The notes under the pieces were generated by a model. The model did not search any database and was not told the origin of the DNA. It saw only the letters and a list, made by a program, of their open reading frames with translations. The translations under genes were made by a program, and so were the position numbers. From Ornithinicoccus hortensis (GTDB lineage Bacteria > Actinomycetota > Actinomycetes > Actinomycetales > Dermatophilaceae): a stretch of 64,000 nt of DNA. Positions 24,308-33,275 of the stretch are shown here, piece after piece (the stretch's first letter is position 1; each line of letters opens with the position of its first letter). Location: assembly GCF_006716185.1 (NCBI RefSeq), contig NZ_VFOP01000001.1:3782001-3846000 (forward strand), given 5' to 3'.

Positions 24308-26377
24308 ATGACCTTTCGGCTCGGCGTGGACGTGGGTGGCACCTTCACCGACATCCTGCTCATCAACGAGGAGACCGGGGAGTCCTTCCGGGAGAAGACC
24401 TCCTCCACCCCGGAGGACCAGTCGATCGGCGTCCTGCGCGGGATCGAGGCGGTCTGCCGCACGGCCGGGGTGGGCACGGACGAGGTCCGCGCGGTGCTGC
24501 ACGGCACCACGGTCGCGACCAACGCGATCCTGGAGCAGAAGGGCGCGCGGGTCGGCCTGGTCACCACCCGCGGGTTCCGGCAGATCCTGCAGATCGCCCG
24601 CTCCTTCGTCCCCGGCGGGCTGGCCGGCTGGATCATCTGGCCCAAGCCGGAGCCGCTGGCCGCGCTGGAGGACACCGTCGAGGTGACCGAGCGGGTCGGC
24701 AGCGACGGCGAGGTCGTCACCGAGCTGGACGAGGACGACGCCCGGGCCCAGCTGACCAGGCTGCGCGACCAGGGCATCGAGGCGCTGAGCATCAGCTTCA
24801 TCAACGCCTACGCCAACGACCGGCACGAGGTCCGGGTGGCCGAGCTGGCCGCCGAGATCCTCGGCGACATCCCGATCTCCCGGTCCTCGGCGGTCCTGCC
24901 CGAGCTGCGCGAGTACGAGCGCACCCTGACCACCGTGGCCAACGCCTACGTCCAGGGCCAGGTGGCCCGCTACGTGCGCAACCTGGAGGGCCAGCTGCAC
25001 GGCTCCGGGTTGGACGCGGACCTGTCCATCCTGCGCAGCGACGGTGGCCTGGTCTCCGCCGCGGTCGCCGCGGACAGCCCCGTGTCGCTGCTGCTCTCCG
25101 GTCCCGCGGGCGGGGTCACCGGCGCAGCCTGGGTCGCCGAGCAGGCCGGCTTCGAGGACATCCTCACCTTCGACATGGGCGGCACCTCGACCGACGTCGC
25201 CCTGGTGCAGGGGCTGACGCCCCGGGTCGGCCGCGAGACCAACGTCGGCGACCTGACCGTGCGCGCCACCTCGCTCGACGTGCGCACGGTCGGCGCCGGT
25301 GGCGGCTCGATCGCGCACGTGCCACCGCTGACCCAGGCGCTGCGCGTCGGCCCCCAGTCCGCCGGCGCCGTCCCCGGTCCCGCCTCCTACGGGCACGGCG
25401 GCACGGAGCCGACGGTGACCGACGCCGACGTCGTGCTGGGCTACCTGCCGCAGGAACTGGCCGGCGGCGAGATCAGCCTCGACGTCGAGGCGGCGCACGC
25501 CGCCGTGAAGGCGATCGGCGACGCGACCGGCCTGCCGTCCGTGCAGGCCGCGGCCGAGGGCATCTACGACATCGTCAACGAGAACATCTACGGGGCACTC
25601 AAGCTGGTCTCCACCCAGCAGGGCTTCGACCCGCGCGACTTCGCCCTGATGGCCTTCGGCGGGGCCGGCCCGCTGCACGCCAACGCGCTCGGGGTGCTCA
25701 CCGGCGCCTGGCCGGTCATCATCCCGCCCTCCCCCGGCGTCCTCGCCGCGTACGGCGACGCCACGACGAGCATGCGGGACGAGGCGGTGCAGACCCTGAT
25801 CCGCCGGTTCGGCGAACTCACCGACGAGGAGCTGCGCTCGCTGCTGCACGGCCTGGCCGAACAGGCCCGGACCTCGCTGCTCGAGGCGGGTCTGTCCGAG
25901 GAGGAGCTGACCACCAGCTTCGCGGTGGACCTGCGCTACCACGGGCAGGGCTTCGAGATCCCCGTGACGATCGACGCCGCGGACCTGGACGGTCCCGCGC
26001 TGGACACGTTGCGCGCGGCCTTCGACGCCGAGCACGACCGGCTGTTCAACTTCCTGCTGTCCAACGAGCACGAGCTGGTGACCGCCCGCGCCACCGTGAG
26101 CGGCCCCCGCCCGGAGATGGCCGCCACCGTGCTGGACGAGGGCGGGCCCGACCCGTCGGCGGCCGCCCGGCGCACCCACCAGCTGTGGGTCGAGGGCCAG
26201 GAGGTCGAGGCGACGATCTACGACCGCGCCAAGCTGCTGGCCGGCAACGTGGTCACCGGCCCGGCCGTGATCGCCGAGATGGACTCCACCACGCTCGTGC
26301 TCCCCGGGCACGCCGCCACCGTGCACCCCAGCGGCAGCCTGCTCATCCGCCCCACCGACTCCGCCGCGAAGGACTGA
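24308..26377 (+). CDS. hyuA: Hydantoinase/oxoprolinase family protein, subunit A
   Basis: A 689-residue ASKHA-fold ATPase subunit of the hydantoinase/oxoprolinase/acetone-carboxylase family. GVDVGGTFTDILLINEETG at the N-terminus is the phosphate-binding loop, HGTTVATNAILE follows, and the HydA domain with LTFDMGGTSTDVALV and RTVGAGGGSIAHV is central. With subunit B it drives ATP-dependent ring opening of hydantoin-like lactams or related carboxylations. ATG at 24308 follows GAGGAGG. First gene of the rightward operon hyuA-hyuB-cysteine hydrolase. The specific lactam is not shown by sequence. Confidence 0.92.
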   Translation: MTFRLGVDVGGTFTDILLINEETGESFREKTSSTPEDQSIGVLRGIEAVCRTAGVGTDEVRAVLHGTTVATNAILEQKGARVGLVTTRGFRQILQIARSFVPGGLAGWIIWPKPEPLAALEDTVEVTERVGSDGEVVTELDEDDARAQLTRLRDQGIEALSISFINAYANDRHEVRVAELAAEILGDIPISRSSAVLPELREYERTLTTVANAYVQGQVARYVRNLEGQLHGSGLDADLSILRSDGGLVSAAVAADSPVSLLLSGPAGGVTGAAWVAEQAGFEDILTFDMGGTSTDVALVQGLTPRVGRETNVGDLTVRATSLDVRTVGAGGGSIAHVPPLTQALRVGPQSAGAVPGPASYGHGGTEPTVTDADVVLGYLPQELAGGEISLDVEAAHAAVKAIGDATGLPSVQAAAEGIYDIVNENIYGALKLVSTQQGFDPRDFALMAFGGAGPLHANALGVLTGAWPVIIPPSPGVLAAYGDATTSMRDEAVQTLIRRFGELTDEELRSLLHGLAEQARTSLLEAGLSEEELTTSFAVDLRYHGQGFEIPVTIDAADLDGPALDTLRAAFDAEHDRLFNFLLSNEHELVTARATVSGPRPEMAATVLDEGGPDPSAAARRTHQLWVEGQEVEATIYDRAKLLAGNVVTGPAVIAEMDSTTLVLPGHAATVHPSGSLLIRPTDSAAKD

Positions 26378-26380
26378 CCC

Positions 26381-28252
26381 ATGGCCGACTTGCTCCAGAC
26401 CGTGACCGAGCCCCTGCCCAGGGTAGACGTCGACGTGGTCACCCTCGACCTGATCGAGAACGGGCTGCGCAGCGCCCGCTACGAGATGGACGAGGTGCTC
26501 TTCCGCACGGCGCTCTCCCCCGGCATCCGGGAGCAGCACGACGAGTTCCCGCTGATCGGTGACCCCGAGGGCAAGATGGTGGTCGGTCAGTTCGGGCTGT
26601 CCATCCCCGACTTCCTCGACAACTTCGAGGGCACCATCGAGGAGGGCGACGTGCTGATGACGTCCGACCCCTACTCGTGTGGTGCGGCGATCAGCCACGC
26701 CAACGACTGGTTGGTCGTCATGCCGATCTACTTCGAGGGCCGGATCGTCGGGTGGGCCTCGCAGTTCGGGCACATGTCGGACGTCGGCGGCAAGACTCCC
26801 GCCTCGATGCCGACCGACGCGCGGACCATCTTCGAGGAGGGCGTGGTGATCCCACCCTTCAAGCTCTACAAGAAGGGGCAGCTGGACGAGGACGCTCTGC
26901 GGATCATCCTCAACCAGGTCCGCAAGCCCGACTGGAACCGGGCCGACCTCAACGGCATCGTCGCCGCCTGCCGCACCGCGTCCCGCCGGGTCCAGGAGAT
27001 GTGCGCCAGGTTCGGCGCCGACACCTACACCTCGGCGCTGGAGGCCCTGCTCGACCGCAACTACCGGGCGATGAAGACGCTGCTGGCGATGGTCTTCGAG
27101 GAGGGCAAGCCGCTGTCCTTCACCGACTACATCGACGACGACGGCCGGGGCAACGGCCCGTTCGAGCTGACCATGACGATCACCCGCACCGGAGACAAGG
27201 TGCTGATCGACCTGGCCGGGAGCAGCCCGCAGGCCGAGGGCCCGATCAACTACTACATCAACGAGAACCTGATCCGGATGTTCTTCGGCATCTACATGAT
27301 CACCGTCGCCGACCCGCAGATCCTGTGGAACGACGGCTACTACCCGCTGGTGGACGTCAACATCCCCGAAGAGTCCTTCTGGAAGCCGAAGTACCCGGCG
27401 GCGCTGAACGGCCGCAACCACGGCATCGGCCGGCTGTTCGACCTGTTCGGCGGCCTGCTCGGCCAGTCCAACCCGGACCTGCTCAACGGCGCCGGGTTCT
27501 CCTCCTCCCCGCACTTCATGTACTCGGGCAACTACTCCGAGGGCGAGCGCAAGGGCGAGTGGTTCCAGCTGTACTCGATCGGCTTCGGCGGCATCCCCGG
27601 CCGACCGGTCGGCGACGGCCCCGACGGCCACTCGCTGTGGCCCTCGTTCGTCAACATCCCCTGCGAGTACCTGGAGTCCTACTACCCGCTGCGGATCGAC
27701 CGCTGGGAGACGGTGACCGACACCGGCGGCGCCGGGCTGCACCGCGGGGGCAACGGGGTCGACGTCTCCTACCGCTTCCTGGAGCCGGGCACCATCGCGA
27801 TCCACGACGACCGCTGGCTCACCTACCCGTGGGGCGTCCTGGGCGGCGAGCCCGGCGCGCGCGGCACCAAGTGGATCGAGCGGGCCGACGGCACACGGGA
27901 GGTGCTGCCGAGCAAGGTACACGACGTCGAGGTGCACCGCGACGACGTGCTGCACTTCGTCACCTGGGGCGGTGGCGGGTGGGGCGACCCGGTAGAGCGG
28001 GACGCCGACCTGGTGGCGCTGGAGGTGCGGCGCGGCCTGATCTCCCCGGAGGGCGCCCGGCGCTACGGCGTGGTCTGCGACGAGGCCGGCACGGTCGACG
28101 CGGCGGCCACCGACGCGCTGCGCACCCAGATCCGGTCCGGCCGGACCGGCGACCTGCCGCTGTTCGACAAGGGCCCCGACCTGGAGACGATCCTGCGCAC
28201 CGCCCAGGAGGAGACCGGACTGCCCGCCCCCACCGCACCGAGACCGCTGTGA
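26381..28252 (+). CDS. hyuB: Hydantoinase/oxoprolinase family protein, subunit B
   Basis: A 623-residue HydB-type catalytic subunit, partner of the preceding gene. Typical blocks are LDLIENGLRSARYEMDEVL, the TSDPYSCGAAISHANDW metal/substrate region, FGHMSDVGGKTPASMP and the C-terminal GGAGLHRGGNG. The gap to hyuA is only 3 bp, consistent with a stable two-subunit complex. The next gene starts within its stop codon. Homologues include N-methylhydantoin amidohydrolase, 5-oxoprolinase and acetone carboxylase; the neighbouring amidohydrolase favours the N-methylhydantoin-type reading (inference). Confidence 0.92.
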   Translation: MADLLQTVTEPLPRVDVDVVTLDLIENGLRSARYEMDEVLFRTALSPGIREQHDEFPLIGDPEGKMVVGQFGLSIPDFLDNFEGTIEEGDVLMTSDPYSCGAAISHANDWLVVMPIYFEGRIVGWASQFGHMSDVGGKTPASMPTDARTIFEEGVVIPPFKLYKKGQLDEDALRIILNQVRKPDWNRADLNGIVAACRTASRRVQEMCARFGADTYTSALEALLDRNYRAMKTLLAMVFEEGKPLSFTDYIDDDGRGNGPFELTMTITRTGDKVLIDLAGSSPQAEGPINYYINENLIRMFFGIYMITVADPQILWNDGYYPLVDVNIPEESFWKPKYPAALNGRNHGIGRLFDLFGGLLGQSNPDLLNGAGFSSSPHFMYSGNYSEGERKGEWFQLYSIGFGGIPGRPVGDGPDGHSLWPSFVNIPCEYLESYYPLRIDRWETVTDTGGAGLHRGGNGVDVSYRFLEPGTIAIHDDRWLTYPWGVLGGEPGARGTKWIERADGTREVLPSKVHDVEVHRDDVLHFVTWGGGGWGDPVERDADLVALEVRRGLISPEGARRYGVVCDEAGTVDAAATDALRTQIRSGRTGDLPLFDKGPDLETILRTAQEETGLPAPTAPRPL

Positions 28253-28941
28253 CCGGACACCCCCACCACAGGACCTCCGCGGCGGGCCCCGACGGCACGG
28301 ACCGCGACGCCGCTCCTGTCTCCGAGGCGTTCGCGGAGGGATTCGCCGGGTCGCTGTCGCCCGGCCGACGCCCTGCCGTCCTCGCCGTCGACCTGATGCG
28401 CGCCTACTTCGAGCCGGGCAGTCCGTTCTGCCTGCCCGACGACGGGTGCGTCCGGGCCGCCGCGGAGGTCCTGTCCAGCGCACGGGAGGCGGGGGTGCCG
28501 GTCATCCACACGGTCGTGCGCTACGGCCCCGACGGTGTCGACGGCGGTGTGTTCCTGCGCAAGGTGCCGGCCCTCCGGCTGCTGATCGGGGACACCGACC
28601 TGGGCCGGCCGATGCCCCAGGTGGCCCCGCTCCCCGGCGAGCCGGTGGTGGTCAAGCAGTACGCCAGCGCCTTCTTCGGCACCTCGCTGGCCTCCACCCT
28701 CCAGTCCATGGGGGTGGACACCGTCGTGGTCCTCGGCGTGAGCACCAGCGGCTGCGTCCGGGCCAGCGCCGTCGACGCGCTCCAGCACGGCTTCGTCCCG
28801 CTCGTGGTGCGCGAGGCGGTCGGCGACCGCGAGCCGGCGGTGCACGAGGCGTCCCTCTACGACCTGCAGGCGAAGTATGCCGAGGTCGTCTCGCTCGCCG
28901 ACACCACGGCATACCTCTCCGGCACCGGCCGGGCGGACTGA
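28249..28941 (+). CDS. Cysteine hydrolase of the isochorismatase / N-carbamoylsarcosine amidase family
   Basis: A 230-residue isochorismatase-fold hydrolase. The catalytic triad is visible: Asp in VLAVDLMRAYF (about residue 48), Lys in VVVKQYASAFFGT (about 135) and Cys in GVSTSGCVRASA (about 170). The same family contains N-carbamoylsarcosine amidohydrolase. Its GTG overlaps the hyuB stop (GTGA), so it is the third gene of the operon. A ring-opening HyuAB followed by a carbamoyl hydrolase reproduces the creatinine/N-methylhydantoin route, giving an amino acid plus ammonia and CO2. The family is clear; the substrate is inference. Confidence 0.88.
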   Translation: MTGHPHHRTSAAGPDGTDRDAAPVSEAFAEGFAGSLSPGRRPAVLAVDLMRAYFEPGSPFCLPDDGCVRAAAEVLSSAREAGVPVIHTVVRYGPDGVDGGVFLRKVPALRLLIGDTDLGRPMPQVAPLPGEPVVVKQYASAFFGTSLASTLQSMGVDTVVVLGVSTSGCVRASAVDALQHGFVPLVVREAVGDREPAVHEASLYDLQAKYAEVVSLADTTAYLSGTGRAD

Positions 28942-28986
28942 CCCGCCCCGTCCGGACCGGCGCGGCGGTGGGAAGGTCCGCGCGGC

Positions 28987-29724
28987 TCAGCGGCGGTAGA
29001 CGTCCACCAGCAGGCTGTGCTCGACCCCCGTCGTCTCCTTCCCACCGCCGAGGATCTGCTGCAGCAGCCGCGGGGGCTTGGGGAAGTCCTCGGGCAGCGC
29101 GTCGTTGTAGGCACGGTGCTCCTCCAGGGAGGCCACCGCCGCGTCGAGGTACCCGGTGACGTCGATGTAGTGGCTCCCGTCCCGCGGCGAGGGCACCACG
29201 ATGGTGGGCACGTGCCAGGGTTCGAGCCCCTCCTGCACCAGTTCGGGGAAGATCCACCGGTTGCCGGCGGCCGCGCAGGCGTCGAGCGTCTCGACACCGA
29301 CGGCGCGGTGGTCGGCCTGGTTGAGCGCCCCGGGCCCGAAGGTCAGCGCGAACGGCGTGCCGACGACCAGGTCCGGGCGGGACCGCCGGATCTCCCGCGC
29401 GATGTCGCGGCGCAGCGCGAGCCCCGGCTCGACCACGCCGTCACGGTGGGTGCCGAACCGGACCTCGCTCACCCCGACGACGGCCGCGGAGGCCCGCTCC
29501 TCCTGCTCCCGGACCGCGGCCGCCTCGTCCGGATTCATCGTGTCGATCCCCGCCTCCCCCCGGGTGAGCAGGAAGTAGTGCACCTCGGCGCCAGCCGCGA
29601 TCCACTTGGCGACGGCGGCCGAGGTGCCGTACTCGATGTCGTCCGGGTGCGCGACGACGCACAGCACCCGCTCGAAGGCGTCGGTGAGTTCCTGGACCTG
29701 GCGGGGGTTCGTGGGGGTGGTCAC
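28987..29724 (-). CDS. PIG-L/LmbE family deacetylase
   Basis: A 245-residue zinc-dependent N-deacetylase fold of the PIG-L/LmbE family, which includes mycothiol MshB and bacillithiol enzymes. The zinc motif AHPDDIEYG is at about residue 26, and the third ligand is in GALNQADHRAVG. The family deacetylates N-acetylglucosamine conjugates or amide-linked small molecules. It is shorter than MshB (about 290 residues) and lacks obvious MshB neighbours, so I leave it unnamed. Likely leaderless: TAGCGT exactly 6 nt before the GTG. It converges on the cysteine hydrolase gene. Confidence 0.87.
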   Translation of the reverse strand: MTTPTNPRQVQELTDAFERVLCVVAHPDDIEYGTSAAVAKWIAAGAEVHYFLLTRGEAGIDTMNPDEAAAVREQEERASAAVVGVSEVRFGTHRDGVVEPGLALRRDIAREIRRSRPDLVVGTPFALTFGPGALNQADHRAVGVETLDACAAAGNRWIFPELVQEGLEPWHVPTIVVPSPRDGSHYIDVTGYLDAAVASLEEHRAYNDALPEDFPKPPRLLQQILGGGKETTGVEHSLLVDVYRR

Positions 29725-29803
29725 ACCACGACGCTACCCGCACCCGGCGAGGGCCGCCCGTCCCCCGCGGGAATGCCCCGGAGGGTGCAGCGGTTCCCCC
29801 GGC

Positions 29804-30505
29804 ATGAAGATCGACATCTGGTCCGACATCGTGTGCCCGTTCTGCTACATCGGCAAGCGCCACCTCGAGCTCGCCCTGGAGCAGTTCCCGCACCGCGACC
29901 AGGTCGAGGTCGTGTGGCACAGCTTCCAGCTCGACCCGTCGGCCCCCGCCGAGGTCACCGAGCCGTCCAGCCAGATGCTGGCCCGCAAGTACGGCATGTC
30001 GGTCGAGCAGGCCCGCGCCAACCAGCAGGCGCTGGAGCAGCAGGCGGCCGGTGTCGGCCTGGAGTACCACCTGGAGACCACCCGGACCGGCAACACCTTC
30101 GACATCCACCGGGTGATCCACCTGGCCGCCGAGCAGGGCCTCGGCGACGCCGCCCACGAGCGGTTCATGAAGGCGCACTTCACCGACAACGAGCCGGTCA
30201 ACGACCCGGAGGTGCTGGTCCGCCTGGCCACCGAGGTCGGGTTGGAGGAGTCCCGGGTCCGCGAGGTGCTCGCCGGCCAGGAGTATGCCGACGCCGTCCG
30301 GGCCGACATCGACCAGGCCCGCGCCTACGGCGCGCGCGGGGTGCCCTTCTTCGTGCTCGCCGAGGCCGTCGGCGTCTCCGGCGCCCAGCCGGTGGAGGTC
30401 TTCACCCGCGTCCTGGACCAGGCGTGGGCCACCGCCAACCCGCTGCAGATGGTGGGCGACGCGGCCGATGGCGAGGCGTGCGAGGGCGACTCCTGCGCGG
30501 TGTGA
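29804..30505 (+). CDS. DsbA-family oxidoreductase, FrnE-like
   Basis: A 233-residue thioredoxin-fold protein with an inserted helical domain. The active site DIVCPFCYIGK (CPFC) is at residues 8-18 and the cis-proline GVPFFVL near 183. A C-terminal CEGDSC pair resembles the second cysteine motif of FrnE. No signal peptide, so it acts in the cytoplasm, unlike periplasmic DsbA. FrnE-type proteins are linked to polyketide folding and to oxidative-stress tolerance. ATG at 29804. Confidence 0.9.
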   Translation: MKIDIWSDIVCPFCYIGKRHLELALEQFPHRDQVEVVWHSFQLDPSAPAEVTEPSSQMLARKYGMSVEQARANQQALEQQAAGVGLEYHLETTRTGNTFDIHRVIHLAAEQGLGDAAHERFMKAHFTDNEPVNDPEVLVRLATEVGLEESRVREVLAGQEYADAVRADIDQARAYGARGVPFFVLAEAVGVSGAQPVEVFTRVLDQAWATANPLQMVGDAADGEACEGDSCAV

Positions 30506-30548
30506 CGCCCTTCGCGGACCCCCGCGGCGCCTCCCCCGCACGCGACGA

Positions 30549-31619
30549 TCAGACGGGGGTGGCCAGCAGCTCCGTGAGGTGAGAGTCGACCTCGGCCAGG
30601 TAGGACTCCTCGAAGCCGAACAGCCCGAAGTGGCCGGCGACCGTGTGCAGCACCCGCAGCTCGCTGTTCGGCGTCAGCGCCTGCTCGGCGGCGCAGTCCC
30701 GCGGCGGGAAGAACATGTCCTCGTCGTGCGGCATCACGAAGACCTTGGCGGTGACCCGCCCGAGCGCCGCGGCGAGGTCGCCGCCGGTGTTGCGGGCGAC
30801 GTCGCCGCGCTGCCACTTCCACCCCATCACCAGCAGCGCGTTGGGGTCCATCGCGGTGAAGACGGCGCGGATGAACCGGTCGCGGAACTCCTCGAAGGTG
30901 TCCCAGGTGACGTCCGGCAGCTCGATGCCGCGCCAGAACTCGGTCTTCCAGAACTCCGTCGACAGACCCAGCACCGCCCAGATGTCGGCGTGCCGGGCCA
31001 GCCCCGCCACCACGTCCGCGTGGTCGGCATACTCCCCGCCGTTCCAGCCCGGGTCCGAGGTGATCGCGTCCAGCAGCGTCTGGGTGAACAGGAAGTCGTG
31101 CGGGGTGTTCTGGGCCGTGCCGGCGATCGGGGCGGCGCGCAGCACCTTGTCCGGGAAGCGCACCGCCCACTCCCAGGTCTGCTGCGCACCCATCGACCCG
31201 CCGACGACCAGCGCCAGTCGCTCGATCCCGAAGACCTCGCGCAGCAGCTGCTCCTGGGCACGCACGTCGTCCCCGATCCGCACGTCCGGGAACTTCGACA
31301 TCGCGATCTCGCCGTCGGTGTTGTGCGGCGAGGTGGACAGCCCGTTGCCGATCTGGTTGACCACGACGATGAAGTACTTCTCCGGGTCCAGCGCCCGCCC
31401 CGGCCCGATGTAGACCAACTCCCAGGTCTGGTGCGTCCCGGAGAACCAGGTCGGGATCAGGATCGCGTTGTCCTTGGCCTCGTTGAGCTCGCCGTAAGTG
31501 GCCACCGCCAGCTGCAGGTCCGGGATCACCCCGCCCTCCTCGAGCTCGAACCGGCCGAGCGAGTGGAGCTCGTAGGCCCCCTGGACCTCGGGCGTGTAGA
31601 ACGGGTTCTCTAGGGCCAT
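30549..31619 (-). CDS. MetX-like alpha/beta-hydrolase (homoserine O-acyltransferase family)
   Basis: A 356-residue alpha/beta-hydrolase of the homoserine O-acetyltransferase (MetX) family. The nucleophile elbow VVGGSMGAQQTWEW is near residue 140, the acid in MPHDEDMFFPP near 295 and the histidine in VAGHFGLFG near 328. The MetX-diagnostic GSMGGMQ is replaced by GSMGAQQ, so it may act on another alcohol or be a hydrolase. ATG at 31619. A near-perfect 31-bp palindrome lies 60 bp upstream and may be its operator. Confidence 0.82.
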   Translation of the reverse strand: MALENPFYTPEVQGAYELHSLGRFELEEGGVIPDLQLAVATYGELNEAKDNAILIPTWFSGTHQTWELVYIGPGRALDPEKYFIVVVNQIGNGLSTSPHNTDGEIAMSKFPDVRIGDDVRAQEQLLREVFGIERLALVVGGSMGAQQTWEWAVRFPDKVLRAAPIAGTAQNTPHDFLFTQTLLDAITSDPGWNGGEYADHADVVAGLARHADIWAVLGLSTEFWKTEFWRGIELPDVTWDTFEEFRDRFIRAVFTAMDPNALLVMGWKWQRGDVARNTGGDLAAALGRVTAKVFVMPHDEDMFFPPRDCAAEQALTPNSELRVLHTVAGHFGLFGFEESYLAEVDSHLTELLATPV

Positions 31620-31679
31620 CGGACTCTCCTCATCGAGTGGGACCGGGGGTATGCCGCCAGCCTAGAGCCGGCCACCCCT

Positions 31680-31710
31680 GCAGGATTATCGGGTTACCCG
31701 GTAATCCTGC
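31680..31710. promoter_or_regulatory. 31-bp near-perfect palindrome upstream of the MetX-like gene
   Basis: GCAGGATTA and TAATCCTGC form 9-bp outer arms, and CGGG/CCCG form inner arms around TTA. It lies between the end of the VOC pseudogene and the MetX-like start, so it could be a terminator for the former or an operator for the latter. AT-rich outer arms favour a protein site. Confidence 0.55.
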
Positions 31711-31806
31711 GCTTCGTACCAGAAACTTCCCGGTCGATAGCGCCAGGTTCCGGGGTGAAGCCGGCCCGAGGTGCCGATCCCGGGCGTCGATCCGGTCCGG
31801 GCCGCC

Positions 31807-32157
31807 TCACCGGTGCTGGACCACGTTGATCACGTTGCCGTCCGGGGCCCGCACGAAGAACCGGCGCACCCCCCACTCCTCGGTGGTCAACGGGTGCACG
31901 ATCTCGTAGCCCAGCTCGCGGGCCTCGGCGTAGGCGGCGTCGACGTCCTCGGCGTGCACCGAGATCACCGGGTCTTCCGAGGCCCGGGCGTCCCGGGTGA
32001 GCAGCTACAGGTGGGCGCCGGTCTCCGGCGAGGTGAAGCGGGCCACCCAGCCCAGGTTGAACTCCTCGGTCGCCAGCCCCAGGAAGCCGGTGTAGAAGGT
32101 CCGGGCCGAGTCGATGTCGGGCACCCTCAGGTCGGCCGTCACCCGCGTGATGCGCAT
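31807..32157 (-). pseudogene. VOC/glyoxalase-family protein with internal amber stop
   Basis: A 116-residue vicinal-oxygen-chelate protein read in one frame from the ATG at 32157, interrupted at codon 51 by TAG (32007-32005) between GAHL and LLTRDA. In homologues this spot is normally a short polar residue such as Gln, so CAG to TAG is a likely one-base change. The sequence on both sides keeps the family pattern (VPDIDSARTFYTGFLG; FFVRAPDGNVINVVQ). Metal ligands seem retained. It is inactive unless read through or a sequencing error. Confidence 0.85.
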
Positions 32158-32273
32158 CGCTGCTCCTGCCTGTCGCGGACCTCCCGATCCTGCCAGACCT
32201 CGACCAAAGTCGCCCCCGGACAGATGCTTTGGACCGATGCACCCCTCCCGCCAGCCGCCTACGGTGGTGCCTC

Positions 32274-33275
32274 GTGAACCCGCTCCGCCTCCGCATCCTG
32301 CCCGTGCTCGGGCTGTACCTCCTCGCCCCGTGGATGGCCGAGTTCTCCTGGGGCGGGCTGGGCCTGACCGACATGGTGGTGGGCCTGCTCTACCCGCTCT
32401 ACGGCTGCGCCGCGCTCCTGGTCCGCGAGGTCGCCCGCCGCACCGGCCGCGGCTGGCCGACGATGCTGCTGCTGGCCGGCGCGTTCGGGGTCCTCCAGGC
32501 CGGCGTGGTGGACCAGTCCATGTTCAACCCGCACTACCTCGACTTCGACTTCACCCAGCCCGCCCACGTCCCGGGCCTGGGGATCTCGGGGATCTACGCG
32601 CTGAGCTTCGTGGTGGGGCACGTGGTGGTGAGCATGGCCGTGCCGATCGCCCTCGTCGAGACGTATGCCGTGCGCCTGGGTCCGCGACCGTGGCTCGGCC
32701 GGGTGGGGCTCACCGTCGTCGCGCTGCTCTACGTCCTGGCCGCGGCGGCCAACTACGTGGACGTCAAGGAGAACTACGGCCACGGCTTCCAGGCGGCTCC
32801 GGCGCAGACCGGCTTCGCGGTCGCGCTGGTCCTGGTCCTGGTGCTGCTGGCGCTGACCCGGCGCCCGGGCACCCAGCCCGTCACCGGTGGGACCGCGCCG
32901 GCGCCCTGGCTGGTGGCGCTCGGGGCCTTCCTGGCCTACCAGTTCTGGCTGCCGCACGAGAGCTGGGCCGGGGTCGCGGTGGCCGTGGTGGTGCTGCCCG
33001 TGGCGGCGCTCACCCTCACCCGGTGGTCGCGGCGCGCGGGATGGGGACCGTGGCACCGGTTCGCGGCGGCGGCCGGGGTCGCCCTGGTGGGGCCGATCAC
33101 CGCGTTCACCAGCGACCCGTACGAGGAGGTCGCCGCCTCCACCGAGCTCCTCAACGACGCGATCGCCACGCTCATCCCGCTGCTGCTGGTCGCGGCCGGG
33201 TGGTGGACGCTGCGCGCGACCGGGCCCCGGGTCGCGCACGGGGCGGCCCGCTCCGCCGTACCCTCGGACGGGTGA
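32274..33275 (+). CDS. Integral membrane protein of unknown function
   Basis: A 333-residue protein with about nine hydrophobic segments (PVLGLYLLAPWMAEFSW, MLLLAGAFGVLQ, ALSFVVGHVVVSMAV and others). I recognise no family signature with certainty; the N-terminal APWMAEF and FTQPAHVPG segments recall uncharacterised actinobacterial membrane proteins. It may start leaderlessly (TACGGT 8 nt before the GTG). The following GNAT gene overlaps its stop codon as GTGA, so the two are translated together. Confidence 0.75.
   Translation: MNPLRLRILPVLGLYLLAPWMAEFSWGGLGLTDMVVGLLYPLYGCAALLVREVARRTGRGWPTMLLLAGAFGVLQAGVVDQSMFNPHYLDFDFTQPAHVPGLGISGIYALSFVVGHVVVSMAVPIALVETYAVRLGPRPWLGRVGLTVVALLYVLAAAANYVDVKENYGHGFQAAPAQTGFAVALVLVLVLLALTRRPGTQPVTGGTAPAPWLVALGAFLAYQFWLPHESWAGVAVAVVVLPVAALTLTRWSRRAGWGPWHRFAAAAGVALVGPITAFTSDPYEEVAASTELLNDAIATLIPLLLVAAGWWTLRATGPRVAHGAARSAVPSDG

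Noticed and set aside
24233-28483. A 1416-codon open frame on the reverse strand
   Set aside because: It is the antisense of hyuA, hyuB and the cysteine hydrolase, whose frames match known families; long antisense frames are common at this GC content.
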